Positions 44,567-53,354 of a DNA stretch of 64,000 nt are shown piece by piece. The translations under genes and the position numbers were made by a program. The number at the start of each line of letters is the position of its first letter. Positions within the stretch are counted from its first letter, which is position 1. The DNA is from Pseudoluteimonas sp047602125 (GTDB lineage Bacteria; Pseudomonadota; Gammaproteobacteria; Xanthomonadales; Xanthomonadaceae): the NCBI GenBank assembly GCA_047602125.1, contig JASGIB010000001.1, positions 1,302,001 through 1,366,000 of the forward strand. The letters are read 5' to 3'. The notes under the pieces are model-generated. The model saw only the letters and a list, made by a program, of their open reading frames with translations. It searched no databases and had not been told where the DNA came from.

Positions 44567-45163
44567 ATGCAACGCCAAACCGCCCCGGGCCCGACCGATC
44601 CTGCCCCGCCGCGCTGGACGCTGTTGCCGCATGCGCGCGGCGCGGCCGCGATGCCGCTGGCCCAGGCCTGGCTGGCGCGCGAATTCGGCGGCGATGCCGG
44701 CGACTATGCGTTCGAACGCGATGCCCATGGCCGGCCGCAATTGCGGCACGCGGCGCTGGACTGCAACTGGAGCCACAGCGGCGGTGGCTTGCTGGTCGCC
44801 GCAGGCGACGGCCTGCGCGTCGGCGCGGACCTGGAATCGATCCGGCCGCGCGCGAACGCGCTGGCCCTGGCCCGGCGCTACTTCGCGGCGGAGGAAATCG
44901 CGTGGCTGTCCGCGCACCAAGAGGCCGGAAGCGCCCGCGTCGAAAGGAATTTCCTGCGCCTGTGGTGCGCGAAGGAAGCGTTGTTGAAGGCGCACGGCCG
45001 CGGCCTCGCCTTCGGCCTGCACCGATTGGCGTTCGCGGAGGAAAACGGCGCGCTGTCCCTGCAGCGCTGCGATGCGGAACTCGGCGATCCGCGCGAATGG
45101 CGACTGTACGAATTCGCCCCGGCGTCGGGCGCGCTCGCCGCGCTCGCATGGCGCAAGGGATAA
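44567..45163 (+). CDS. 4'-phosphopantetheinyl transferase (Sfp-type)
   Basis: A 198-residue enzyme that transfers phosphopantetheine from CoA to carrier proteins. Signature segments are LRVGADLESIRPR (Mg-binding Asp and Glu, about 86) and LRLWCAKEALLKAHGRGL (WxxKEA, about 127). CNWSHSGGGLLVA matches the SHs motif upstream. Placement beside the starter ligase suggests it activates the pigment ACP. It is followed eight bases later by rsmG. Confidence 0.88.
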   Translation: MQRQTAPGPTDPAPPRWTLLPHARGAAAMPLAQAWLAREFGGDAGDYAFERDAHGRPQLRHAALDCNWSHSGGGLLVAAGDGLRVGADLESIRPRANALALARRYFAAEEIAWLSAHQEAGSARVERNFLRLWCAKEALLKAHGRGLAFGLHRLAFAEENGALSLQRCDAELGDPREWRLYEFAPASGALAALAWRKG

Positions 45164-45170
45164 TCCGCGC

Positions 45171-45818
45171 ATGAGCGCCGGCCACGAACTCGCTGCACCG
45201 CTGCGCACGGGACTCGCCGCGCTCGCGCTGCCGGGCGACCTCGCGCCACCGCTGCTCGCCTACCTCGACCTGCTCGCGCGCTGGAACCGCAGCTACAACC
45301 TGACCGCGGTGCGCGATCCGCGCGAGATGGTGCCGCGCCACCTGCTCGATTCGCTGGCGATGCAGCCGTTCGTGCGCGGGATCGGCACGCTCGCCGACCT
45401 CGGCACCGGCCCCGGCCTGCCCGGCATCCCGCTCGCGATCGCCACGCCAGGACTACGCGTGACCCTGGTCGAAAGCAACGGCAAGAAGGCGCGGTTCCTG
45501 CGCGAGGCGGTGCGCACGCTCGGGCTCGGCAACACCGAGGTGGCCGAATCGCGGATCGAGGCGCTGGACCGGCCCGGGGCGTTCGATGCCATCACCGCGC
45601 GCGCGCTGGCCACGCTGCCGCAGATCCTCGGGTTCGGCGGCCACCTGCTCGCCCCGGGCGGGACGTTGCTGGCGATGAAGGGCGCGCGCCCGGACGAGGA
45701 AATCGCCGCGCTGCCGCCGGGCTGGCGGCTGGAAACGCTGCACCGGCTCGCGGTCCCGGGCCTGGAGGGCGAACGCCACCTCGCCGTGGTGGGCCGCGAC
45801 GCGGCGGCCACGGCATAA
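45171..45818 (+). CDS. rsmG: 16S rRNA (guanine-527-N7) methyltransferase
   Basis: A 215-residue SAM-dependent methyltransferase (formerly GidB). Visible segments are LARWNRSYNLTAVRDP, HLLDSLAMQPFV, LADLGTGPGLPGIPLAI (motif I, about 66) and LVESNGKKARFLREAV. The start is the ATG at 45171. The order rsmG-parA-parB is the conserved arrangement of many proteobacteria near the replication origin. Confidence 0.94.
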   Translation: MSAGHELAAPLRTGLAALALPGDLAPPLLAYLDLLARWNRSYNLTAVRDPREMVPRHLLDSLAMQPFVRGIGTLADLGTGPGLPGIPLAIATPGLRVTLVESNGKKARFLREAVRTLGLGNTEVAESRIEALDRPGAFDAITARALATLPQILGFGGHLLAPGGTLLAMKGARPDEEIAALPPGWRLETLHRLAVPGLEGERHLAVVGRDAAATA

Positions 45819-45854
45819 TCATCGATCCGCCGCGAGCAGGATCGTTTCCCCCGC

Positions 45855-46661
45855 ATGTCCCGCATGATTGCCATTGCCAACCAGAAGGGCGGCGTCGGCA
45901 AGACCACCACCGCCGTCAACCTCGCCGCCGCGCTCGCGCAGTCGGGCGGCCGCGTGCTGCTGGTCGACCTGGATGCGCAGGGCAACGCGACCATGGGCAG
46001 CGGCGTGGACAAGCGCGAGCTGTCCGCATCGACCTGCGACGTCCTGCTCGAGGAACAGCACGCCGACGCCGCGATCGTGAAGACATCCGAAGGCTTCGAC
46101 CTGCTGCCCGGCAACACCGACCTGACCGCGGCCGAAATCGAGCTGATGGACGAGGAAGGCCGCGAACAGCGGCTCAAGCGCGCGCTCGACCCGCTGCGAC
46201 CGAAATACGACTTCATCATCATCGACTGCCCGCCGGCGCTGTCGCTGCTCACGCTCAACGCGCTGACCGCGGCCGACAGCGTGCTGGTGCCGATGCAGTG
46301 CGAGTACTACGCGCTGGAAGGCCTGACCGCGCTGCTGACCACGATCGATGCGCTGAAGGCGAAGCTGAACCCGGACCTGGAAATCGAAGGCGTGCTGCGC
46401 ACCATGTTCGACGTGCGCAACAACCTCGCCAACGCGGTGTCGGCGGAACTGGTGTCGCATTTCGGCGACAAGGTGTTCCGCACCATCATCCCGCGCAACG
46501 TGCGCGTGGCCGAGGCGCCGAGCCACGGCCAGAGCATCGTCGGCTACGACAAGGGCAGCCGCGGCGCGATCGCCTACCTCGGCCTCGCCGGCGAAGTACT
46601 GCGCCACCAGCGCGAACGCAAGCAGGCGAAGCCACCCGCGACGACGGAGCAAAACGCATGA
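45855..46661 (+). CDS. parA: Chromosome-partitioning ATPase ParA/Soj
   Basis: A 268-residue deviant Walker ATPase that drives origin segregation with ParB. ANQKGGVGKTTTAVNLAA (about 8) is the deviant Walker A with the signature lysine, VLLVDLDAQGNAT is motif A', and FIIIDCPPALSLLTLNAL is Walker B. There is no N-terminal HTH, so this is the small chromosomal type. Its stop overlaps the parB start by four bases. Confidence 0.95.
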   Translation: MSRMIAIANQKGGVGKTTTAVNLAAALAQSGGRVLLVDLDAQGNATMGSGVDKRELSASTCDVLLEEQHADAAIVKTSEGFDLLPGNTDLTAAEIELMDEEGREQRLKRALDPLRPKYDFIIIDCPPALSLLTLNALTAADSVLVPMQCEYYALEGLTALLTTIDALKAKLNPDLEIEGVLRTMFDVRNNLANAVSAELVSHFGDKVFRTIIPRNVRVAEAPSHGQSIVGYDKGSRGAIAYLGLAGEVLRHQRERKQAKPPATTEQNA

Positions 46662-47578
46662 CGGCGAAGAACACGCCAGCCAGGAAGCGCGGGCTCGGCC
46701 GCGGGCTCGAGGCCCTGCTCGGGCCCAAGGCCGCGGCGCAGGCCCCGAAACTCGAGGCGACGCCGCAGGACGCGCTGCGCACGCTGCCGGTCGACGCGCT
46801 CGCGCCCGGCAAGTACCAGCCGCGCCGGATCATGGATCCGGCCAAACTCGCCGAACTGGCCGAATCGATCCGCGCGCAGGGCGTGATCCAGCCCATCGTG
46901 GTGCGCGAGGTCGCGCAGCCGCGCGGCGGCAAGACCTGGGAAATCATCGCCGGCGAACGCCGCTGGCGCGCGTCGCAACAGGCGGGGCTCGCCGAAATCC
47001 CCGTCGTGGTGCGCGAAGTCGACGACCGCACCGTGGTCGCGATGGCGCTGATCGAGAACATCCAGCGCGAGGATTTGAATCCGCTGGAGGAAGCGCAGGC
47101 GCTGCAGCGGCTGATCGACGAATTCAAGCTGACCCACGCCGCCGCCGCGGAAGCGGTGGGCCGCTCGCGCACTGCAGTGACGAACCTGCTGCGCCTGCTG
47201 GAGCTGCCGGCGGAACTGCGCGCCATGGTCGAAACCGGCGCGCTGGAAATGGGCCATGCGCGCGCGCTGCTCGCATTGTCGCCCGCGGCCGCGGTCGCGC
47301 TTGGCAAGCAGGCCGCGGCGCAGGGCTGGTCGGTGCGCGAGGTCGAACGCCGCGTGCAGCAATTGTCCGCGGGCAAGATCCCGGCATCGCCGAAACCCGC
47401 CGCGGCGAAGGCCTCGCCTTCGGCCGACATCGCCACGCTGGAACGCGAGCTCGGCGAGACGCTGGGCACGCGCGTGGACGTGCAACCCGGGCGCGCCGGC
47501 CGCGGCAAGCTGGTGATCCACTACAGCGACCTCGACATGCTCGATGGCGTGCTCGAGCGCTTGCGTCGCGACACCTGA
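46658..47578 (+). CDS. parB: Chromosome-partitioning CTPase/DNA-binding protein ParB
   Basis: A 306-residue ParB/Spo0J. The N-terminus KRGLGRGLEALLG is the ParA-interacting region. PGKYQPRRIMDP and EIIAGERRWRASQQAG (C-motifs with GERRxR CTP/clamp residues) come next, then the HTH around AAAAEAVGRSRTAVTNLLRL and a C-terminal dimerisation domain ending VLERLRRD. No consensus parS site was noticed inside the window. Confidence 0.95.
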   Translation: MTAKNTPARKRGLGRGLEALLGPKAAAQAPKLEATPQDALRTLPVDALAPGKYQPRRIMDPAKLAELAESIRAQGVIQPIVVREVAQPRGGKTWEIIAGERRWRASQQAGLAEIPVVVREVDDRTVVAMALIENIQREDLNPLEEAQALQRLIDEFKLTHAAAAEAVGRSRTAVTNLLRLLELPAELRAMVETGALEMGHARALLALSPAAAVALGKQAAAQGWSVREVERRVQQLSAGKIPASPKPAAAKASPSADIATLERELGETLGTRVDVQPGRAGRGKLVIHYSDLDMLDGVLERLRRDT

Positions 47579-47591
47579 GCGAGCGAACACC

Positions 47592-48317
47592 GTGACTTCG
47601 ACGCCGCAACTCTCCGTCGTGGTGCCCGTGTACAACGAGGAAGGCAACGTCGCGCCGCTGGTCGGCGAGATCGTCGCCGCGCTGCGCGGGCAATGCGATT
47701 TCGAAATCGTCTACGTCGACGACCTGTCGCAGGACGCGACGCTGGAACGGCTGAAGCAATTGCAGGCGACGACGCCGGAACTGCGCGTGGTGCGGCATCT
47801 TTCCAACAGCGGGCAGAGCACCGCGGTCCGCACCGGGGTGAAAGCCGCGCGCGGCGCGTGGATCGCCACGCTCGACGGCGACGGACAGAACGACCCGGCC
47901 GACATCCCGAAGCTCATGGCCGAACGCGACCGTGCCGATGTGGACGTGAAGCTGTTCGCCGGCTGGCGCGTGAACCGCCAGGACAGCGGCAGCAAGCGCT
48001 GGGCCTCGAAATGGGCGAACGCGATCCGCAGCCGCATGCTGCGCGATTCGACGCCGGACACCGGCTGCGGAATCAAGCTGTTCGAGCGCGAAGCCTTCCT
48101 CGACCTGCCCTACTTCGACCACATGCACCGCTACCTGCCCGCGCTAATGCAGCGCGCCGGCTGGAGGACGACGAGCGTGCCGGTCAACCACCGCCACCGC
48201 GCCAGCGGTGTTTCGAAATACAACAACCTCAACCGCGCGCTGGTCGGCATCCGGGACCTGCGCGGCGTGGCGTGGCTGATCGCGCGCAGCCGCCGCACCG
48301 CGACCGAGGAACTGTGA
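47592..48317 (+). CDS. Family 2 glycosyltransferase, dolichyl-phosphate-mannose-synthase-like
   Basis: A 241-residue GT-A enzyme: VVVPVYNEEGNVAPLV, FEIVYVDDLSQDAT, WIATLDGDGQNDPADIP (acidic metal site, about 97) and ASGVSKYNNLNRALVG, which is typical of polyprenyl-phosphate sugar transferases. It lacks the two C-terminal membrane helices found in ArnC/GtrB. The next gene is a small LAB_N membrane protein, and the pair is probably the enzyme and its membrane partner in lipid-linked sugar chemistry. A GTG start at 47592 is used. Confidence 0.8.
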   Translation: MTSTPQLSVVVPVYNEEGNVAPLVGEIVAALRGQCDFEIVYVDDLSQDATLERLKQLQATTPELRVVRHLSNSGQSTAVRTGVKAARGAWIATLDGDGQNDPADIPKLMAERDRADVDVKLFAGWRVNRQDSGSKRWASKWANAIRSRMLRDSTPDTGCGIKLFEREAFLDLPYFDHMHRYLPALMQRAGWRTTSVPVNHRHRASGVSKYNNLNRALVGIRDLRGVAWLIARSRRTATEEL

Positions 48318-48318
48318 G

Positions 48319-48657
48319 ATGGCCCCGGGCGTGATGAATTCGCCGATCGAGTGGCTGGAATGGACCGGGCTGTACATGAGCCCGTGGAAACTGATCGGCC
48401 TGGCCGGCGCGCTGATGTTCGGCGGCCGCTGGCTGGTGCAGTTCGTCGCCAGCAGGCGCCACGGCAAGCCGGTGATCCCGCGCCTGTTCTGGTACATGAG
48501 CATCGTCGGCAGCCTGATGACGCTGAGCTATTTCGTGTTCGGCAAGAACGACTCGGTCGGCATCCTGCAGAACCTGTTCCCGGCATTCACCGCCTGCTAC
48601 AGCCTGTACCTCGACATCCGCCACCGCGGCTGGAAGCGCGACCGCGCCAGCCACTGA
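48319..48657 (+). CDS. Small LAB_N-domain membrane protein
   Basis: A 112-residue protein with three membrane segments. WKLIGLAGALMFGGRWLVQF, then VIPRLFWYMSIVGSLMTLSYF and GILQNLFPAFTACYSLYLDIR, match the LAB_N domain (named for the N-terminus of some lipid-A-disaccharide synthases). It starts one base after the glycosyltransferase stop, indicating joint function in lipid-linked glycan transfer. The exact role is unknown. Confidence 0.82.
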   Translation: MAPGVMNSPIEWLEWTGLYMSPWKLIGLAGALMFGGRWLVQFVASRRHGKPVIPRLFWYMSIVGSLMTLSYFVFGKNDSVGILQNLFPAFTACYSLYLDIRHRGWKRDRASH

Positions 48658-48675
48658 TCCGAACGGGGAACCGCA

Positions 48676-50499
48676 ATGCGCAACGCACGCCACCTCACCC
48701 TCGCGATGGCGCTGGCCTTGTTCGCGCTACCCGCGTTCGCGCAGGATGCGACGCCCTCCGCGACCGCGCAGCCCGCCGCGGCTCCTGTCGCGACCGCCAG
48801 GGCCGATGCCGCCTTCCGCGCGATCTACGAGGCGGAATGGAAGTGGCGGGAACGGGAATTCGGCGGCGGCAGCGGCGAAGACGGCGATTCCGGCATCGAT
48901 GTTCCGCACCTGCCCGACGTCGGCGCGCAGGCGCAGGCGCGGCGGCTGGCCAAATGGAACGACGTGCTGGCGCAGGTGCGCGCGATCGACCCGTCGACGC
49001 TGTCGCCGGCCGAACGGGTGAACTACGCGGTGTACCTGCCGCAGGTCGAGAACCTCGCCGCTTCGGTGCGCTTCCGCGACTACGAGATGCCGTTCAACTC
49101 GGACAGCTCGTTCTGGGCCGATCTCGGCTTCATGGCGCGCAGCGACCTGCGCGACGCGCAGGCCTACCGCAACTACATCGGCCGCCTCGCCGACGTGCCG
49201 CGCTACTTCGACCAGCAGATCGACAACATGCGCGCCGGTCTCGCGCGCGGCTTCAGCGTGCCGAAGGCGGTGCTGGCCGGGCGCGACGTGTCGATCGCCA
49301 ACGTCGCCGGACTCGACGACCCGGAGAAGTCCGCGTTCTGGCAGCCGTTCGCGAAGATGCCGGCGTCGATCCCCGCGGCCGAGCAGGAACGGTTGCGCAG
49401 CGAGGCGCGCGCCGCGATTGGCGACAGGCTGATTCCCGCCTACGGCAAGCTGCTGGCGTTCTTCCGCGACGAATACACGCCGAACGCGCGCACCACGCTC
49501 GCCGCCGAAGCCATGCCCGACGGCAAGGCCTGGTACCGGCAGCAGATCCGCGAATACACCACGCTGGACATGCAACCGGACGACATCCACGCCATCGGTC
49601 TGCGCGAAGTCGACCGCATCCAGAAGGAGATGGACGCGATCATCCGCAAGGTCGGGTTCAAGGGCACGTTCGCCGAATTCCTGCGATTCCTGCGCACCGA
49701 TCCGCGGTTCTACGCGAAGACGCCGCAGGAGCTGCTCGACCGCGCGGCGTGGATCAGCAAGCGCGTGGACGGCGAGGTCGGCAAGATCATCGGCACCCTG
49801 CCGCGCGGGCGCTTCACCATCGTGCCGGTGCCCGCCGACATCGCCCCGTTCTGGACCGCCGGCCGCGGCGGCCCCGACACCTACTGGGTCAACACCTACG
49901 ACCTGCCCTCGCGCCCGCTGTACAACCTGCCGGCGCTGACCCTGCACGAATCCTCGCCCGGCCATTCCCTGCAGGGCGCGCTGGCCGAGGAACAGGCCAC
50001 GCAACCCGCGTTCCGGCGCCTGAACTACATCTCCGCCTACGGCGAAGGCTGGGGCCTGTACAGCGAAGACCTCGGCGTGGACATGGGCATCTACGAAACG
50101 CCGTACGAGGATTTCGGCCGCCTGACCTACGCCATGTGGCGCGCCTGCCGGCTGGTGATCGACACCGGCATCCACCACGACGGCTGGACCCGCCAGCAGG
50201 CGATCGACTACCTGGCGAGCCATACCGCGCTTTCGACCCACGAAGTCGAGACCGAGATCGATCGCTACATCTCCTGGCCGGCGCAGGCCCTGAGCTACAA
50301 GCTGGGCGAACTGACCATCGTCCGCCTCCGCCACGAGGCCGAGCAGGCGCTGGGCCCGCGCTTCGACCTGCGCGAGTTCCACGACGCGGTCCTGTCGCAG
50401 GGCTCGGTGCCGCTACCGGTGCTGGAGCAGCAGGTCCGGGCCTGGGTGGCCGACGTCGGGGCCGCCAAGCCCGCGCCCGAAGCCGCCCCGACCCCGTAG
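48676..50499 (+). CDS. Secreted DUF885-family putative metallopeptidase (copy 2)
   Basis: A 607-residue protein with a Sec signal (LTLAMALALFALPAFAQ), a middle region with YAVYLPQVENLAASV, and the zinc-site-like LTLHESSPGHSLQGALAEE near residue 420 (HExxPGH). ISAYGEGWGLYSEDLGVDMG follows, with the second set of acidic residues. It is distantly related to the protein at 8054-9880: the same fold and motif order with low identity, so not a recent duplication. Confidence 0.83.
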   Translation: MRNARHLTLAMALALFALPAFAQDATPSATAQPAAAPVATARADAAFRAIYEAEWKWREREFGGGSGEDGDSGIDVPHLPDVGAQAQARRLAKWNDVLAQVRAIDPSTLSPAERVNYAVYLPQVENLAASVRFRDYEMPFNSDSSFWADLGFMARSDLRDAQAYRNYIGRLADVPRYFDQQIDNMRAGLARGFSVPKAVLAGRDVSIANVAGLDDPEKSAFWQPFAKMPASIPAAEQERLRSEARAAIGDRLIPAYGKLLAFFRDEYTPNARTTLAAEAMPDGKAWYRQQIREYTTLDMQPDDIHAIGLREVDRIQKEMDAIIRKVGFKGTFAEFLRFLRTDPRFYAKTPQELLDRAAWISKRVDGEVGKIIGTLPRGRFTIVPVPADIAPFWTAGRGGPDTYWVNTYDLPSRPLYNLPALTLHESSPGHSLQGALAEEQATQPAFRRLNYISAYGEGWGLYSEDLGVDMGIYETPYEDFGRLTYAMWRACRLVIDTGIHHDGWTRQQAIDYLASHTALSTHEVETEIDRYISWPAQALSYKLGELTIVRLRHEAEQALGPRFDLREFHDAVLSQGSVPLPVLEQQVRAWVADVGAAKPAPEAAPTP

Positions 50500-50685
50500 C
50501 GACGGCTTCGGCCGCGACCGCGGCCATGCCCGCCGTTGTGGATAAGTCCTTGCCCGGACCCGCCCTGGCCGGCATAATGCGCGGCTCGCTGCGTCCCGCG
50601 GCGATTCCCGACCGGTGTTCCATCGACCGGCGGGGCCGACGCCGCCCGGGCTACGGGCGACAACCACACACCACCGAGGTGCACA

Positions 50686-50922
50686 GTGTCCAAAGTCTGC
50701 CAAGTCACCGGCAAGCGCACGACGACCGGCAACAACGTCTCGCATTCCAACCGCAAGACCCGTCGTCGCTTCCAGCCCAACCTCCACGAACGCCGCTTCT
50801 GGGTCGCGTCGGAGAATCGTTGGGTGAAGCTCCGCGTTTCCACCGCCGCGCTGCGCACCATCGACAAGAACGGCATCGACGCCGTCCTCGCCGACCTGCG
50901 CAAGCAGGGCGAGAAGGTCTGA
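50686..50922 (+). CDS. rpmB: 50S ribosomal protein L28
   Basis: A 78-residue basic ribosomal protein (MSKVCQVTGKRTTTGNNVSH, RRFQPNLHERRFWV). It starts with GTG at 50686, eight bases after GAGG. It is cotranscribed with rpmG 13 bases downstream, the universal bacterial pairing. The 186 bases upstream, after the DUF885 stop, contain its promoter. Confidence 0.97.
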   Translation: MSKVCQVTGKRTTTGNNVSHSNRKTRRRFQPNLHERRFWVASENRWVKLRVSTAALRTIDKNGIDAVLADLRKQGEKV

Positions 50923-50935
50923 GGAGAATCGAACC

Positions 50936-51100
50936 ATGGCTTCCAAGCGCGACAAGATCCGTCTGATCTCCTCGGCCAACACCGGCCACTTCTACACCAC
51001 CGACAAGAACAAGAAGAACACGCCGAACAAGATGGAGGTCAAGAAGTACGACCCCGTCGTTCGCAAGCACGTGATCTACAAGGAAGGCAAGATCAAGTGA
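50936..51100 (+). CDS. rpmG: 50S ribosomal protein L33
   Basis: A 54-residue protein (MASKRDKIRLISSANTGHFY and on to YKEGKIK). It lacks the four zinc-binding cysteines, so it is the zinc-independent (C-) form usual in gammaproteobacteria. GAGGAGA lies just upstream. The terminator at 51174-51205 ends the operon. Confidence 0.96.
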   Translation: MASKRDKIRLISSANTGHFYTTDKNKKNTPNKMEVKKYDPVVRKHVIYKEGKIK

Positions 51101-51173
51101 GTGCAGGATGCACTCATCCCGGCCAGTACATGGATGTACGCTGAGCCGGGATCCAGCTTTCCCGTTCGAGTCG

Positions 51174-51205
51174 AAAGAAACCCGCCGCGAGGCGGGTTTC
51201 TTTTT
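51174..51205 (+). terminator. Intrinsic terminator of the rpmB-rpmG operon
   Basis: A perfect 13-base-pair stem (AAAGAAACCCGCC and its complement) with a GCGA loop runs into five T residues at 51201-51205. The A-rich foot makes it workable in the opposite direction too, for the small minus-strand gene ending at 51227. Confidence 0.92.
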
Positions 51206-51226
51206 GCCTTCGGAACGCAGCTGCGG

Positions 51227-51397
51227 TCAGGGGAACTCGGCCGGCCACAGGCGGTGGTTGTTCGCGAACGCCGCCGCGTCCGCTTCGTCCTTGTCGGCGT
51301 AGGTGAAAACGACTTCGCCCAGCGGGTCGAGCAGCATCCAGCCGACCGCGGCACCGGCGACCTCGAAGCGACCCGTGATTTCGGTGCTGTCGTCCAT
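51227..51397 (-). CDS. Small conserved-looking acidic protein, unknown
   Basis: A 56-residue protein reads MDDSTEITGRFEVAG, then AAVGWMLLDPLGEVVF and DEADAAAFANNHRLWPAEFP. GGAGG stands nine bases before the ATG at 51397, and a terminator lies immediately beyond the stop. Both support a genuine gene. The acidic, aromatic-ended sequence belongs to no family recognised here. Confidence 0.6.
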   Translation of the reverse strand: MDDSTEITGRFEVAGAAVGWMLLDPLGEVVFTYADKDEADAAAFANNHRLWPAEFP

Positions 51398-51587
51398 CGT
51401 GCGACCTCCAGGGTGGGGACGGTGCCGACGCTAGGAAGCGACCCGTAAAAACGCCGTCAAAACGACCCTCGAAACGCGCCCTCCACGCGCATGGCGAGGC
51501 ATCCGTTCAGGCCATGGTCCATGGATTGCGCGGACGGCCTTTCCCCATTGCGCTTCCTGCCCCCGGCATTGCCTGGTTCTGGCCGAA

Positions 51588-51615
51588 GGAAACCCCGCCG
51601 CGAAGCGGGGTTTCC
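51588..51615 (-). terminator. Terminator after the M28 aminopeptidase gene
   Basis: An 11-base-pair perfect stem (GGAAACCCCGC and its complement) with a six-base loop lies 18 bases beyond the stop of the minus-strand M28 peptidase. On that strand CCTT follows rather than a long T run, so its strength is moderate. Confidence 0.7.
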
Positions 51616-51632
51616 CCGTGCGCGAACCCGCA

Positions 51633-53192
51633 TCAGCGCCTGATCGTGACCGGCGTGGTCTTGCTGCCGGTCGCGCCGTCGTCGTCGGTCACGGTCAGTG
51701 TGACGTTGTAGGTCCCGGTCGCGGCATAGGCATGCGTGGGGCTGGTCGCCGTCGACGACTTGCCGTCGCCGAAGTCCCAGTGGCGCGAGACGATGCTGCC
51801 GTCGCTGTCGGTCGAACGGTCGGTGAAGCCGACGATGCGGCGCACGACCTTGCTGCGGAAGTCCGCGACCGGCGGCGCGTTCGTCGGCCCGGCAACGCTG
51901 GTCTTGCCCACTTCGCCGGCGAAGGCCAGCGCGAACTGCGCGAACTTGACGCTGTGCTGCGCCGATTCGCCGAGGAAGGAAAGCGTGTCGCCGGTGGTGT
52001 GGATTTTGGGGTTGTAGCCGCGGAACGCGGGCGTGTTCTCGCCGCTTTCGTCGCCGGCCTCGAACATCATCGCGGCCGGATAGCCCGCGCTGGTCCATGA
52101 CGCGTGGTCCGAGCAGCCATAGCCGCAGGTGATGGTGCCGCGGCGCAGGCCCATCGGCGCAAGGTAGGCATCGAACAGCTGGTTGAAGAAGCGCTTGAGG
52201 CTGGCGTTGGAATAATCGGTCACCAGCTGCATGTCCTCGGGCGAACCGACCTGGTATTCGGTCATGTCCAGCTGCAGCGCGCCGACCACGTTCACGCCGT
52301 TGGCCTTGAACTGCTGCGCGATCGCATTGGAACCGCGCAGGCCCGCTTCCTCGGCCGCATAGGCCATGAACTTCACCGTGCGCTGCGGCTTCCAGCCGCT
52401 GGCGAGCGCGATGCGCAGGGTTTCGGTCAGCGTCGCGATGCCGGAAGCATCGTCGTCGGCGCCCGGCGCGACCATCTCGGGGTTGCCGCCGGTGCTGTCG
52501 TTGATCGAATCCAGGTGCGCGCCGAGCACCACCACTTCGTCCGCGAGCTCGTTGCCCTGGATGGTGAGGATCACCGAGGGCTGGGTGGAGCAGTTCGTGC
52601 AGCCGGTGAACAGTTCGGTGCTGACGTCGCCACGGCCGGCGGCGAGCGATTCCCAGTGCGACTTGATCCATTCCGCCGCGGCCTTGCCGTAGCTGCTGGC
52701 GTAGTAGCGGTTCTTGTAGCCCTGCAGGGTGTCGATGGTGTCGTAGATGCCGGACTCGCCGGCCTGCGGCAGCCACGGATCCACCGTCGCGGCGTTGTCG
52801 ATGGTGTAGCTCACCGCGAGCGAACGCACGGCGAGCGCGGAACGGTCGTTGGCGATGAAGCGGTCGGCCTCGGCGCGGCTGGCGAAGGCGAAGAAGCCGC
52901 CGCAGCGCAGTTCGCGCTGGTGGATCAGCCCGCTCACCGCATCGAGCATGTTCGCCTTCGCCTCGGACACGATCAGTTCGTTGCCGAGGCTGTCGCGGCG
53001 CGAGGCGGGCGCGCGCACCAGCGCGTGGATGGTGTCGAAGGTCTTGCGCGAAGTGACGATGTAGACCGGCGCGAACGGATCCTGCGCGGGATGCGCCGAA
53101 CGTTGCCCCTGCACGGCGGCGTTCGCGGCGAAGGCGTGCGCGGGCACGAGGGCGGTCGACAGCAACGCGAGAACGAGCGGCAAGGTCTTCAT
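51633..53192 (-). CDS. Secreted M28 aminopeptidase with C-terminal PKD domain
   Basis: A 519-residue secreted zinc aminopeptidase: signal TLPLVLALLSTALVPAHAFA, a ~130-residue propeptide-like region, then the M28 domain. The di-zinc ligands are visible as GAHLDS, PGADDDASG, YAAEEAGLRGS (catalytic Glu-Glu), LQLDMTEY and KIHTTGDT. A PKD domain follows (VADFRSKVVRRIVGF, then WDFGDGKSS and YNVTLTVTDDDGAT), a common substrate-binding module in Xanthomonadaceae exoenzymes. The protein is of Vibrio leucyl-aminopeptidase type. Confidence 0.92.
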   Translation of the reverse strand: MKTLPLVLALLSTALVPAHAFAANAAVQGQRSAHPAQDPFAPVYIVTSRKTFDTIHALVRAPASRRDSLGNELIVSEAKANMLDAVSGLIHQRELRCGGFFAFASRAEADRFIANDRSALAVRSLAVSYTIDNAATVDPWLPQAGESGIYDTIDTLQGYKNRYYASSYGKAAAEWIKSHWESLAAGRGDVSTELFTGCTNCSTQPSVILTIQGNELADEVVVLGAHLDSINDSTGGNPEMVAPGADDDASGIATLTETLRIALASGWKPQRTVKFMAYAAEEAGLRGSNAIAQQFKANGVNVVGALQLDMTEYQVGSPEDMQLVTDYSNASLKRFFNQLFDAYLAPMGLRRGTITCGYGCSDHASWTSAGYPAAMMFEAGDESGENTPAFRGYNPKIHTTGDTLSFLGESAQHSVKFAQFALAFAGEVGKTSVAGPTNAPPVADFRSKVVRRIVGFTDRSTDSDGSIVSRHWDFGDGKSSTATSPTHAYAATGTYNVTLTVTDDDGATGSKTTPVTIRR

Positions 53193-53354
53193 CGGGCATC
53201 CTCCTGTGGCGCACGGGCGGATTCCCGGACTCCTGCCCGGATTGTGGCATCGCCACGCGGCCGCGGGAACACCGCGGTTTTATTGCGCCGCAGCGGGTCG
53301 TCCACGCGGGGCGTCCCTACACTCGACCGGTCTCGAACGGGAAACGCGCGCACG

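Noticed and set aside
45819..47591. parS site near parA-parB
   Set aside because: No copy of the 16-base consensus was noticed by eye around the genes; a scan of the whole chromosome would be needed.
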